A stretch of 64,000 bases of DNA from Laguncularia racemosa (lineage: Eukaryota > Streptophyta > Magnoliopsida > Myrtales > Combretaceae). A program made the position numbers and the translations under genes. The stretch's first letter is position 1. Each line of letters starts with the position of its first letter. Below the pieces are notes generated by a model. The model was not told where the DNA came from. It made no database searches and saw nothing but the letters and a program-made list of their open reading frames with translations. The stretch spans positions 1,116,001 through 1,180,000 of the forward strand of contig JBBMOL010000047.1 of NCBI GenBank assembly GCA_037954665.1, read 5' to 3'. Positions 1 through 8,356 of this stretch are shown here, in pieces.

Positions 1-1293
1 CTTTAAACCGGCCTCAAAAAGAAGAAAAGCCGCCGGCCTTTAAACCGGCCTTGAGCCGGCCTTCATTACTCCCCGGATATCCATTGCAAGAATCTCTCCA
101 AAATCATATCTTAATTAATTTGCTGACTCAAATCCTCATCAGATCCACCTCATCCCCCTCCTCTTTGGATCTATAAATAGACCCCTTGTGTGAACCTTGG
201 AAGCATCCCTTTTTGTTGGAGAATCCATCCTTTCTTTTTTTTTAGAATTCTTTTTCTTCTTCTTTGTTCTAGCCTCATTAGAATTTCCTTAGGTACTTTA
301 GATTTTTCCAAAGTTTAGTTTGAAGAAAGAATGTCATTTTGTTGAAGTTTGCTTTCAATTGAAGAATTCAAGGAGTCATTTTGGAAGATTGAAGCTCTTG
401 AAGATTATAGCAATTGTTCCATTTACTTTATTTTCTTTTATGCCATTTATTAGTTTAATCTTGTTGTTTAATATGAATTCCATTGCATCTATTTATTTCA
501 ATTGTTTTTATGCAATTCATACTATAATGTTCTAAATCATCCTTGTGGGAAATTGGATGAAACCCTAGAATGTTAAAAGGATAATTGTAGCCATGTTATA
601 TGATTAGGAATTATTAGGATTATTCATGATTGCAATTCCTTTGATTTCAATTATAATTGGTCTTTCATTATAATTGTTAGAAATCCTTTTGATACGGGAG
701 TTGATGAGGATTTGTTAGGAATTCTTAATTAGATTAATTGTCAATACGGGAGTTGCGATAATTGGTTTAATTAGAGTCTATGGAGGGCACAATGCAATGT
801 TTCTTGTTAATTAATCACTAAGGGATTAGGGTTAATTGATTTAGGGCATTAGTTGTTTGTAGCATCGGGAGGTGTATGAACATAATTTTGATTCCTTGGT
901 TAATTGGAGACGCGGAAGCCGACTAATTAATTTAAGGTCAACATCCCTAAAAAGGATTTTCTAAACTCACTTGAATAAACTTATAACCACAAGTTGATAT
1001 AACATGGTAGCAATTAGATTAACAAATCTAGGGTGAATTCTAATTTCCCTTGTTCATAATTGATAGATTCTTCATAAAATTTTCCTTGTTGCTTTAAGTT
1101 AAATTTTTAGATTAGACATTTCAAAACCCCTTTTTAATCACCTAGATATTGATAAGAATTGCCATAGATCTAGTACTCTATTGGTTCCTCGAGGGATCGA
1201 CAACCTTACTTTTCACCACTTTATTACTTGATACGACCAGTGCACTTGCTGCAATTTACGCTCCCATTTTATATATACGTTCTGAGAGTATCA
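1..1293 (+). repeat. Element A 5' LTR (truncated by window start)
   Basis: Nearly identical to 5703-6994. It ends in CA directly before the spacer AGTTTT and the PBS. It contains a GC-rich dyad cluster, a TATA box and a long AT-rich U5/R part without coding capacity. A 71-codon open frame at 320-535 recurs identically in the 3' LTR but shows no coding signature. Confidence 0.95.
25..180 (+). promoter_or_regulatory. Element A LTR promoter: GCCGGC cluster plus TATA box
   Basis: Several GCCGGCC palindromes, including AGCCGCC (a GCC-box-like core), sit in otherwise AT-rich sequence about 100 bp upstream of TATAAATAG at 172-180. This is the expected place for the U3 promoter driving the genomic RNA. 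The TATA assignment is by sequence only; the role of the palindromes as cis elements is inferred. Confidence 0.6.
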
Positions 1294-1299
1294 AGTTTT

Positions 1300-1317
1300 T
1301 GGCGCCGTTGCCGGGGA
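1300..1317 (+). other. Primer-binding site, tRNA-Asp
   Basis: TGGCGCCGTTGCCGGGGA is an 18-nt perfect complement of the 3' end of plant tRNA-Asp(GUC) including CCA. It is separated from the LTR end by six bases. The same site recurs in B, D1 and (one mismatch) D2. Confidence 0.9.
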
Positions 1318-1431
1318 ACTAATAGATATTAGATTTCGTAATTCTGTTGGTAATTTAGGCACAATTATTTTTTTTTTTTAATTTTTCTTATCATTGTGTG
1401 ATCGTTTTCCATTCTCTTTAAGGTTCTTTTT

Positions 1432-2904
1432 ATGCGCAAGAGTAGAAGTGCTGAACTTCTACCAATTAATCTTGAGATAGAACGCAGCTTGCGACAACTT
1501 AGAAGAGAGCAGAGAAGAAAGGAAGAAGAGAACATGGCAGATGAGAACAACAATCAGATTCAGGGTGTTGGTAGAGCACTTCGAGAATACACGGTACCTG
1601 TTGTTTCAGGTCCTGCAATTAGAAGACCAACAATTCAGGCTAATAATTTCGAGTTAAAACCAGCACTCGTTCAAATGGTTCAATCAAATCAATTTGGAGG
1701 ATATCCAAATGAAAGTCCTGATGAGCATATTGCAGTATTTCTTCAATATTGTAATACAGTGAAAATGAATAATGTATCTGATGATGTAATTAGGCTACAA
1801 CTTTTTCCATTTTCACTTAGAGAAAAAGCTAGGGCTTGGTACAATTCATTGCCACAAGACTCTGTAACCACTTGGGTAGATCTCTCATCTAAATTTTTAA
1901 GGAGATTTTTTCCACCATCTAGAACTGCTAGGTTAAGAAATGACATCACAAACTTCAGTAAGTTTAGTGGTGAATCACTTTATGAAGCATGGGAAAGATT
2001 CAAGGAGGCAATTAGAAAATGCCCCCATCATGGATTACCAGATAATCTCCTTATTGAGATATTCTATCTCAGTTTAGATGACACATTGAGATCTCTGGTA
2101 GATGCTGCTTCTGGTGGTGCATTAATGAGTAAGACATATGATGAGGCTAGTGCTTTGATAGATGAAATGGCCTCTAGTGCACATAATTGGCAACATGAAA
2201 GAGGTAAGTCTAGAGTGGCATCTGTCAATGATATGGACACCTTAACAGCTCAGATTTTTGCTCTTACCGCCCAGGTAAGTAAACTCACCTCTGCACCTTC
2301 TTTCAATGTTAATCAATTTTCTTATTGTGAGTTATGCTCAGGACAACACTCAACTCTTGAGTGCCCATCTAGAAACTTTTCCTCCTCATCCCATGGAGAG
2401 CAAGTAAATTTTGTCAACAATTTCCAAAGAGGAAATCAAGGACCCTATTCAAACACCTACAATCCAGGGTGGCGTAACCATCCAAATTTCTCATGGAGAA
2501 ATGATAACAACGCACTTAAACCCCCTGGATTTCAAAAGCAAGGTCCTAATCATAATACTCCCCATCAATATCCTAATCATAATACCTCTTCTCAGCAAGG
2601 TCAGTCTAAAATGGAAGAACTCATGATAAGTTATATGCAAAAGACTGACACAATGTTGCAAAATCAACAAGCCACCATTAGGAATCTTGAAAATCAGCTT
2701 AGTCAAATGTCTCAACAGTTGAGTAATAGACCATCTGGGTCTTTACCTAGCAATACTGAGCAAAATCCTATGGGTGTAAATGCTATTATGTTAAGAAGTG
2801 GTAAGGAATTGGTTGATAAGAAACTTGAGGAAGAGGAGGTTAACCTGGGAAAGATAAAGGGAAACAAAAGGAAGAGGAGCCAAAGCAAAATTCACCAAAA
2901 GTGA
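1432..2904 (+). CDS. gag: Element A gag (capsid/nucleocapsid)
   Basis: Gag structural protein, about 490 codons open. Residues about 60-250 form the plant retrotransposon gag core (LFPFSLREKARAWYNSL, FFPPSRTARLRNDI, SLYEAWERFKEAIRKCPHHG). A zinc knuckle CX2CX3HX4C lies at residues 299-311 (CELCSGQHSTLEC), followed by an Asn/Pro/Gln-rich linker. The first ATG lies 114 bases after the PBS, and a similar MRxxRS-xELLP start occurs in B. Gag and protease are one frame in B. Here the frame shifts at about 2840-2850, so this ORF ends on an out-of-frame tail and the protease continues in the next frame. Particle assembly may survive; the gag-protease fusion does not. Confidence 0.9.
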   Translation: MRKSRSAELLPINLEIERSLRQLRREQRRKEEENMADENNNQIQGVGRALREYTVPVVSGPAIRRPTIQANNFELKPALVQMVQSNQFGGYPNESPDEHIAVFLQYCNTVKMNNVSDDVIRLQLFPFSLREKARAWYNSLPQDSVTTWVDLSSKFLRRFFPPSRTARLRNDITNFSKFSGESLYEAWERFKEAIRKCPHHGLPDNLLIEIFYLSLDDTLRSLVDAASGGALMSKTYDEASALIDEMASSAHNWQHERGKSRVASVNDMDTLTAQIFALTAQVSKLTSAPSFNVNQFSYCELCSGQHSTLECPSRNFSSSSHGEQVNFVNNFQRGNQGPYSNTYNPGWRNHPNFSWRNDNNALKPPGFQKQGPNHNTPHQYPNHNTSSQQGQSKMEELMISYMQKTDTMLQNQQATIRNLENQLSQMSQQLSNRPSGSLPSNTEQNPMGVNAIMLRSGKELVDKKLEEEEVNLGKIKGNKRKRSQSKIHQK

Positions 2905-3803
2905 AAGCATATGTTCCTCCTATTCCTTTCCCAGGAAGGCTGAAGCAACAACAATTGGATTCACAATTTGCTAAATTTTTAGAAGTCTTTAAAAAATTGC
3001 AAATTAACATTCCTTTTGCAGAGGCACTTCAGCAGATGCCATCATATGCTAGGTTCATGAAGGATTTACTCACAAAGAAGAGGAAGATTGAAGGGAATGA
3101 ACCAGTGATGCTTATAGGGGAATGTTCTATGATCTTACAAAAGAATTTATCCAATTTGCCGAGAAAACAAAGAGATCAGGGAAGTTTTACTGTTCCTTGC
3201 ACTATTGGTAATTTTAATTTTGATAAAGTACTTATAGATTCTGGTGCAAGTATAAATTTAATGCCTCTGTCCATTTTCAAAAAACTAGGACTTGGAGAAT
3301 GTAAGGAGACGCACGTTACCTTACAACTTGCGGATAGAAGTGTCAAGTACCCAAAGGGTATAGTGGAGAATGTCCTAGTAAAAGTGGACAAATTCATCTT
3401 TCCAGTTGACTTTATAGTCTTGGAAATGGAAGAAGATAGAGAGGTACCCATGATCTTAGGAAGACCATTCCTAGCCACAGGTCAAGCTCTAATTGATGTA
3501 GGACAAGGTAAGCTCACCCTTAGAGCACTAGATGACCAGGTAACATTTGATATGTATGATCCTGTGTTTTTGTCTAATGAGAAAGCAATGTATTCTGACA
3601 TATCTGCTGAGGGTGAAATTACTAACAATGATGTGGAGGAAGATGTAGGGCAAACCACTCTTGAAGCTGTCTTGAATGAGATAGATGATTGGGGGATGAA
3701 GATGAGCAAGAAAACAAAGGTCGTGAACAAGTACCCCAGACTGAAAATGTTGTTGCTTTTGAGAAGACAGACGACTATGAGAAGCCACCAGTGCCGACAC
3801 TAA
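2844..3803 (+). pseudogene. pro: Element A protease region (frameshifted out of gag)
   Basis: Aspartic protease of the Athila type. It opens with the conserved linker YVPPIPFPGRLK. The active site DSGAS is at 3237-3251 with the Asp codon intact, and the second conserved block is ILGRPFLATGQALIDVG. No ATG starts this frame, because it is the continuation of gag after the upstream frameshift. The frame breaks again at a G run (3691-3695) that has five G here and six G in B, so the last about 35 residues are out of frame. The core looks structurally complete. Confidence 0.85.
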
Positions 3804-4129
3804 TGCCTATGCAGACACTTGAACCTAATGTCTTTTCTAATCAATTGTTTGGTTATAAGTGTCTGAATTTAGGAAATCCATGGCCTCACATTAATCAAGC
3901 GCCTATGACAAAAGAATTGCAGCAGCAGATTCAAGGCCAGTTGGATGAACATAGGGAAATCCTGGGATGGTCAAGGGCAGACATCCAGCAGGTAAGTTTG
4001 TTGATATCTACCTACAAAACATTGGTGGAAGCTGAAAAGAAGGGCACCATACCATGGAAGGAAGCTTGGAATCCTAATCTGAAAACGATGGTGTTGAAGG
4101 AGTTGTTTAAACTCCTTGATGTAAGCTAA
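3689..4129 (+). pseudogene. Element A pre-RT region ending at the pol deletion
   Basis: Continuation of the gag-protease frame after the G-run deletion, with a protein segment NVFSNQLFGYKCLNLGNPWP shared with B. The end (WNPNLKTMVLKELFKLLDVS) resembles the start of Athila reverse transcriptase (NPNMKEVVKKEVIKLLDAG, seen in D2 and C). It then stops, and the sequence passes straight into the post-pol box. Reverse transcriptase, RNase H and integrase are deleted. B has the same junction. Confidence 0.8.
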
Positions 4130-4167
4130 CCCTGATAGTCAGGCTGATGACTATAAAACAAGCGCTT

Positions 4168-4185
4168 CATGGGAGGCAGCCCATG
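4168..4185 (+). other. Post-pol hairpin (box I), element A
   Basis: CATGGG-AGGCAG-CCCATG forms a 6-bp stem with a 6-nt loop just after the end of the pol remnant. Equivalent hairpins lie at 19615-19632, 30003-30018 and 51155-51170. Function unknown; structure predicted by eye. Confidence 0.65.
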
Positions 4186-4395
4186 CTTAATAAGTATCTA
4201 TAATAGTTTTGTTAAAAAAAAAAAAAAAAAACTAATTCAAGGCTGGATAAGAGCTACCGGTGCATTCAAGACACTCCAAGGATGACAGACATTTTAGGAG
4301 GAATTTTCTTCCTGATGAACAATTTTATACCAGGGAAGTACCAGTATTTCAATTTCTGCATTGACATTCGTTTCCTTAATTTTGTGATATATTAG

Positions 4396-4436
4396 GAACA
4401 ATGAGGACATTGTCCAATTTAAGTGTGGGGAAGGGA
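4396..4436 (+). other. Hairpin II plus internal PPT-like tract, element A
   Basis: GAACAATG-AGGA-CATTGTCC folds as an eight-position stem with one A.C mismatch and a tetraloop. It is followed five bases later by AAGTGTGGGGAAGGGA, which repeats the AAGTGTGGGGA of the terminal PPT. Counterparts are at 20114, 32950 and 52255. Could be a second plus-strand priming site or an RNA packaging element; this is inference. Confidence 0.6.
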
Positions 4437-4784
4437 TTATAAATGTAGAAGTATAATGATTGCACACATCATGAGCTTACAAATCCCATGCTTTATTTAT
4501 GTCCTTAAGTGTTTTCAATGAAATCCTGAAATTGAATTAGATTGGTGCCCTACTCGCCAATTGTTGTGACTAGTTTACATAGTTAAAATTTAAGAGTAAA
4601 ATCTCTAGAGAACGGGGTTTACCCTATGTTGAGCCTTTGAACTTGAGATTGAGTCCTTAAGTTGAAAAAACAAGCAAGTTTACTTCAAGGAAAAATTGGT
4701 TGGGATAAATCTCTATTGAAATTTCTTTGAGAATACCTTAACACCTAGTGAAAGAGGTAAAAGAAATATTTTACTTAGTGATCC

Positions 4785-4787
<3 letters not shown>

Positions 4788-4828
<41 letters not shown>
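4788..4828 (+). repeat. Poly-A tract (41 A)
   Basis: Uninterrupted A run in the 3' UTR, immediately before the conserved GAGCCTTTACTCC block. B has an AT dinucleotide run at the same place. Confidence 0.95.
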
Positions 4829-4833
<5 letters not shown>

Positions 4834-5053
4834 TTTACTCCAATAACTCAGGAAAGTGAGTTAAGAGTATCCAATCTTAAATGTTAGTGTGAGGAAGAGT
4901 TCGTAGGGGTCCCTTTAAAACCTGGTCACTTAGGCGATGAGCCCAGGATGTGCCGACTCAATGAACTCACAATAACGAGAAGGGCGGAAAGGCAAAAATT
5001 TAGTACCTTAATGAAAGTCAGGTTGACATGGGCGAGCTTTGGTCCCTCAGAAG

Positions 5054-5072
5054 AGTGAAGTCTCACTCCGCT
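5054..5072 (+). other. Hairpin III, element A
   Basis: AGTG-A-AGT-CTC-ACT-C-CGCT folds into a stem with a three-base loop. It lies in a 3' UTR block shared with B (20861-20879) and C (23684-23702), where the paired positions covary. Confidence 0.65.
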
Positions 5073-5427
5073 GCCAATCAAGGCAAATAAAACATAAAAA
5101 AAAAAAAAAGGGGAGAAATTCTAGGAAAAAATGGATACCATATGCTTTCACTCCTTGTTATCTTGTTTAGAGAAGTAAAATTGAGGGAGATGATACTTGC
5201 TAATAACCAATGAAGTTTAAATGAATGTTTTTCCTTATGGACTAAGTATTTGTTTTCTATTGTTAAACACTGGGATTAAAAATCTGTTGTATTTAGATTA
5301 ACTACTAAATTTCAACTAGATATACTAGTTACAAATTTCAGTATGGTCAGAACAATGGGCACCAGAAGTTCAATGATGGATTTCTCTTGTTTAAATCAAT
5401 TATTTTGCTTGAGGACAAGCAAAAGTT

Positions 5428-5439
5428 CAAGTGTGGGGA
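5428..5439 (+). other. Polypurine tract, element A
   Basis: CAAGTGTGGGGA, directly before the TG of the 3' LTR, is the plus-strand primer site. It is preceded by CTTGAGGACAAGC, which also precedes the PPT in D1. Confidence 0.8.
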
Positions 5440-6994
5440 TGTTGATAAGATCACATTATACTTATATTTTCTTTTGGACTTATATTAAATTTATTTTAAT
5501 ATTATAAGAAAATATAAAGAAATGATACTTAATGGTATTTATTGTGAAAATACAGGTTTTGAGGACCCAAAAGTAAATTACAAGTTAATTGGAGGAGTTT
5601 TTCACAAAATTTAAGAAGTGAGCGAAGGATTGCACTGAAGGCCGCCGTCCTTGGGCCGGCCTACATTCAAGGCCGCCGGCCTTGAGCCGGCCTTGAGCCG
5701 GCCTTTAAACCGGCCTCAAAAAGAAGAAAAGCCGCCGGCCTTTAAACCGGCCTTGAGCCGGCCTTCATTACTCCCCGGATATCCATTGCAAGAATCTATC
5801 CAAAATCATATCTTAATTAATTTGCTGACTCAAATCCTCATCAGATCCACCTCATCCCCCTCCTCTTTGGATCTATAAATAGACCCCTTGTGTGAACCTT
5901 GGAAGCATCCCTTTTTGTTGGAGAATCCATCCTTTCTTTTGTTTAGAATTCTTTTTCTTCTTCTTTGTTCTAGCCTCATTAGAATTTCCTTAGGTACTTT
6001 AGATTTTTCCAAAGTTTAGTTTGAAGAAAGAATGTCATTTTGTTGAAGTTTGCTTTCAATTGAAGAATTCAAGGAGTCATTTTGGAAGATTGAAGCTCTT
6101 GAAGATTATAGCAATTGTTCCATTTACTTTATTTTCTTTTATGCCATTTATTAGTTTAATCTTGTTGTTTAATATGAATTCCATTGCATCTATTTATTTC
6201 AATTGTTTTTATGCAATTCATACTATAATGTTCTAAATCATCCTTGTGGGAAATTGGATGAAACCCTAGAATGTTAAAAGGATAATTGTAGCCATGTTAT
6301 ATGATTAGGAATTATTAGGATTATTCATGATTGCAATTCCTTTGATTTCAATTATAATTGGTCTTTCATTATAATTGTTAGAAATCCTTTTGATACGGGA
6401 GTTGATGAGGATTTGTTAGGAATTCTTAATTAGATTAATTGTCAATACGGGAGTTGCGATAATTGGTTTAATTAGAGTCTATGGAGGGCACAATGCAATG
6501 TTTCTTGTTAATTAATCACTAAGGGATTAGGGTTAATTGATTTAGGGCATTAGTTGTTTGTAGCATCGGGAGGTGTATGAACATAATTTTGATTCCTTGG
6601 TTAATTGGAGACGCGGAAGCCGACTAATTAATTTAAGGTCAACATCCCTAAAAAGGATTTTCTAAACTCACTTGAATAAACTTATAACCACAAGTTGATA
6701 TAACATGGTAGCAATTAGATTAACAAATCTAGGGTGAATTCTAATTTCCCTTGTTCATAATTGATAGATTCTTCATAAAATTTTCCTTGTTGCTTTAAGT
6801 TAAATTTTTAGATTAGACATTTCAAAACCCCTTTTTAATCACCTAGATATTGATAAGAATTGCCATAGATCTAGTACTCTATTGGTTCCTCGAGGGATCG
6901 ACAACCTTACTTTTCACCACTTTATTACTTGATACGACCAGTGCACTTGCTGCAATTTACGCTCCCATTTTATATATACGTTCTGAGCGTATCA
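5440..6994 (+). repeat. Element A 3' LTR
   Basis: 1555 bp, from TGTTGATAAG to GCGTATCA (TG...CA). Bases 5703-6994 match the 5' LTR with about three substitutions (for example AATCTATCC versus AATCTCTCC) and one homopolymer indel. GC-rich palindromes lie at 5639-5765 and TATAAATAG at 5874-5882. The five bases following are TTAGG. Confidence 0.95.
5639..5882 (+). promoter_or_regulatory. Element A 3' LTR: full GCCGGC array plus TATA box
   Basis: Complete version of the array cut off at the window start: about eight GGCCGGC-type palindromes alternating with CTTGA or TTTAAA spacers, then TATAAATAG at 5874. The repeat of the unit CCGGCCTTGAG suggests local tandem amplification. Confidence 0.6.
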
Positions 6995-7056
6995 TTAGGG
7001 GAGGCCACAGTGGATGATAGACCATTATATGTGTTGCAGATGAGATATATCTTAGA
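6995..7056 (+). other. Element G fragment, left of the E insertion
   Basis: Short stretch between the 3' LTR of A and the TSD of E. With 13851-13998 it forms a continuous open segment once E and one TSD are removed. I cannot assign a protein domain to this part alone. Confidence 0.4.
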
Positions 7057-7061
7057 GATGG
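7057..7061 (+). repeat. TSD of element E, left copy (GATGG)
   Basis: GATGG precedes the 5' LTR and is repeated exactly at 13846-13850 after the 3' LTR, which proves a single integration event. Confidence 0.9.
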
Positions 7062-7065
7062 TGTT

Positions 7066-7359
7066 ATGGAAGAGCCACTGTCCCAAGTTCAAGGGCTGAA
7101 TCAAGAAGAAAGTCAAGTGTCTGAAGCTGAAGTTCAAAGGGATTCAAGTCCAATAAGCCTACCTCAAAGACCAATCACAAGACCCCGAGCTAAGAAGCTG
7201 CAACAAATCCTAATTTCTCATGTACAGGGTTTGATAAACATCACAAGTGAGAAGCTTCAAGGAATCCAAAGCTTCGGGGCAAGGGATGATCAAAGGGAAC
7301 TTAATGTGATGGAAATCAAGTGGGAAGAACCGGTCCAAGATCAAGGCTGCCGGCCTTGA
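7066..7359 (+). other. LTR-encoded C-terminal tail of the E polyprotein (5' LTR copy)
   Basis: 97-codon open frame at the start of the LTR encoding a polar, Glu/Gln/Ser-rich peptide with ITRPRAKKLQ. In the 3' LTR the integrase frame runs through the PPT into this region, so the LTR supplies the polyprotein C terminus. In plant CRM elements the integrase C terminus overlaps the 3' LTR in the same way. The 5' copy is not expected to be translated. The 3' copy is out of frame by the G run at the PPT. Confidence 0.55.
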
Positions 7360-7490
7360 AGCCGGTTTTGAAAGGCTGTTGGCCTTGAAGCTGGCCTTTA
7401 AATATACGCCGCCAGCCATCTTTTAATTACGTTGTATTTTTCCTTATTTCGCGAATTACGATGTATTGCTCGGATGTCTTCATATATATA
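7345..7490 (+). promoter_or_regulatory. Element E LTR promoter region
   Basis: GC-rich repeats (CCGGCCTTGAAGCCGG and decayed copies CTGGCC, GCCAGCC) followed by TATATATA at 7483-7490. In the 3' LTR copy the palindromes are better preserved. The motif is almost the same as that in the Athila-type element A, although the elements are from different lineages. Confidence 0.55.
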
Positions 7491-7810
7491 CCGAGATAAG
7501 ATGATGTAAAGGGAGTTTTTGTTCATCTTTGAAATACCAGAAAGCTTCTCGCTTCAATTCCTTGCTTTCTTGATTGAATGCATGCTAAGAAACTTTCAGG
7601 AGAGAGTTGATCGATCTTTTCCTGTGGAGAGTTTCGAGGTTAGGGCTTGATTAGTTCTAGCTTGTTCATCGATCAAACTAAGAAAACCTAAATCTAAACT
7701 ATCTTAGGGTTTGATTCCAATTAGATCCGTGGGTTTTCGTGTTGTTGTTGTGGGGGTCCGTAATAGCTAAAGGGGTTCTCAAGCGCAACTGCGGTGGTTC
7801 CGGTATCATT

Positions 7811-7822
7811 TGGTATTAGAGC
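7811..7822 (+). other. Primer-binding site, initiator tRNA-Met (one mismatch)
   Basis: TGGTATTAGAGC, two bases after the LTR. The canonical complement of initiator tRNA-Met is TGGTATCAGAGC; the C-to-T change fits deamination. Confidence 0.85.
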
Positions 7823-8356
7823 TTTGGCTCTAGATCAGGTCATATCTTTTGTTGATCTTTGTTCGACTTTTAATTTTATCTTCGTTTAATATATAAAGTT
7901 GTGTTCTTTACATGTTCTATTGTGTTTCTCTCATCAAGTTGTGACCTTTCCATCATTCTAGGGTTTGTCCGTCAAGAAAAGAAAAGAAAATTGTATTAAA
8001 AAATAAAAAGATATATATATTGATTGATTGATAGGGTTCTTGAATTTGTGGTTTTTGTTGGATCCTAACTTTGTGAAAACACCAAATACTCCAGAATTAT
8101 AGTGTAAATTCATCAAGGGATATTGGGAAACACTAATTGTGTCTGTGTCATACACTTCTCTTTTGATTATTTCTAGGTGTGATTTGATTAAGAACATCGA
8201 GGAGCAAGCTTAAGAGGTGTGAGGAACACCTGTGAGACCTGATTTGATTGTGTGACACACGAGAGTACAACCCCATCAGTTGAGTGTAAACACGACAGGG
8301 CGTGCTTGTTAGGAAACTGAAATTTTAATTAACGTTTGTTAGTTTTGCAGGATAAG
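7823..8356 (+). other. Element E leader, no gene
   Basis: Untranslated leader between the PBS and gag. It ends in a pyrimidine stretch with TTTTGCAG (8343-8350) just before the gag ATG, which looks like a splice acceptor. G also has TTGTTGCAG at the matching position (about 15213-15221). No other feature seen. Confidence 0.6.

Larger units (their letters stand above)
4130..5439 (+). other. Element A 3' untranslated region
   Basis: About 1.3 kb without a credible gene. In order it holds the post-pol hairpin, a hairpin with an internal PPT-like tract (4396-4436), a 41-base poly-A run (4788-4828), a block conserved in B (4829-5093) with a 19-nt hairpin, and the terminal PPT. No env-position ORF or clear internal dyad array is present. 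A weak echo of the LTR motif occurs at about 4232-4272 (TTCAAGGCTGG and CTACCGG). Confidence 0.8.
1..6994 (+). mobile_element. Element A: Athila-type Ty3/gypsy element, pol-less
   Basis: LTR retrotransposon in the order partial 5' LTR, tRNA-Asp PBS, gag, protease, remnant of the pre-RT region, 3' UTR, PPT, 3' LTR. The capsid-like gag, the DSGASINLMP protease motif and the PBS place it in the Athila lineage. Reverse transcriptase, RNase H and integrase are absent: coding stops just after a segment resembling the first residues of reverse transcriptase. The two LTRs differ by only about three substitutions and one indel over 1293 aligned bases, so insertion was recent. The first about 263 bases of the 5' LTR lie outside the window, so the left TSD cannot be checked. 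Confidence 0.92.
7062..7808 (+). repeat. Element E 5' LTR
   Basis: 747 bp, TGTTATGGAAG to GGTATCA. The homologous 3' copy is at 13100-13845. It contains an open frame at its start, GCCGGC-type palindromes at about 7345-7418 and a TATATATA box at 7483-7490. Confidence 0.95.

Noticed and set aside
320..535. 71-codon ORF present identically at 320-535 and 6021-6236
   Set aside because: Identity is explained by the LTR pair. No start context, conservation or domain; lies in the R/U5 part of the LTR.
1300..1317. Possible tRNA-Asp gene fragment
   Set aside because: Only 18 nt and in complementary sense at an LTR border: a primer-binding site.
2411..2626. Overlapping ORF inside element A gag
   Set aside because: Out-of-frame shadow of the conserved gag frame.
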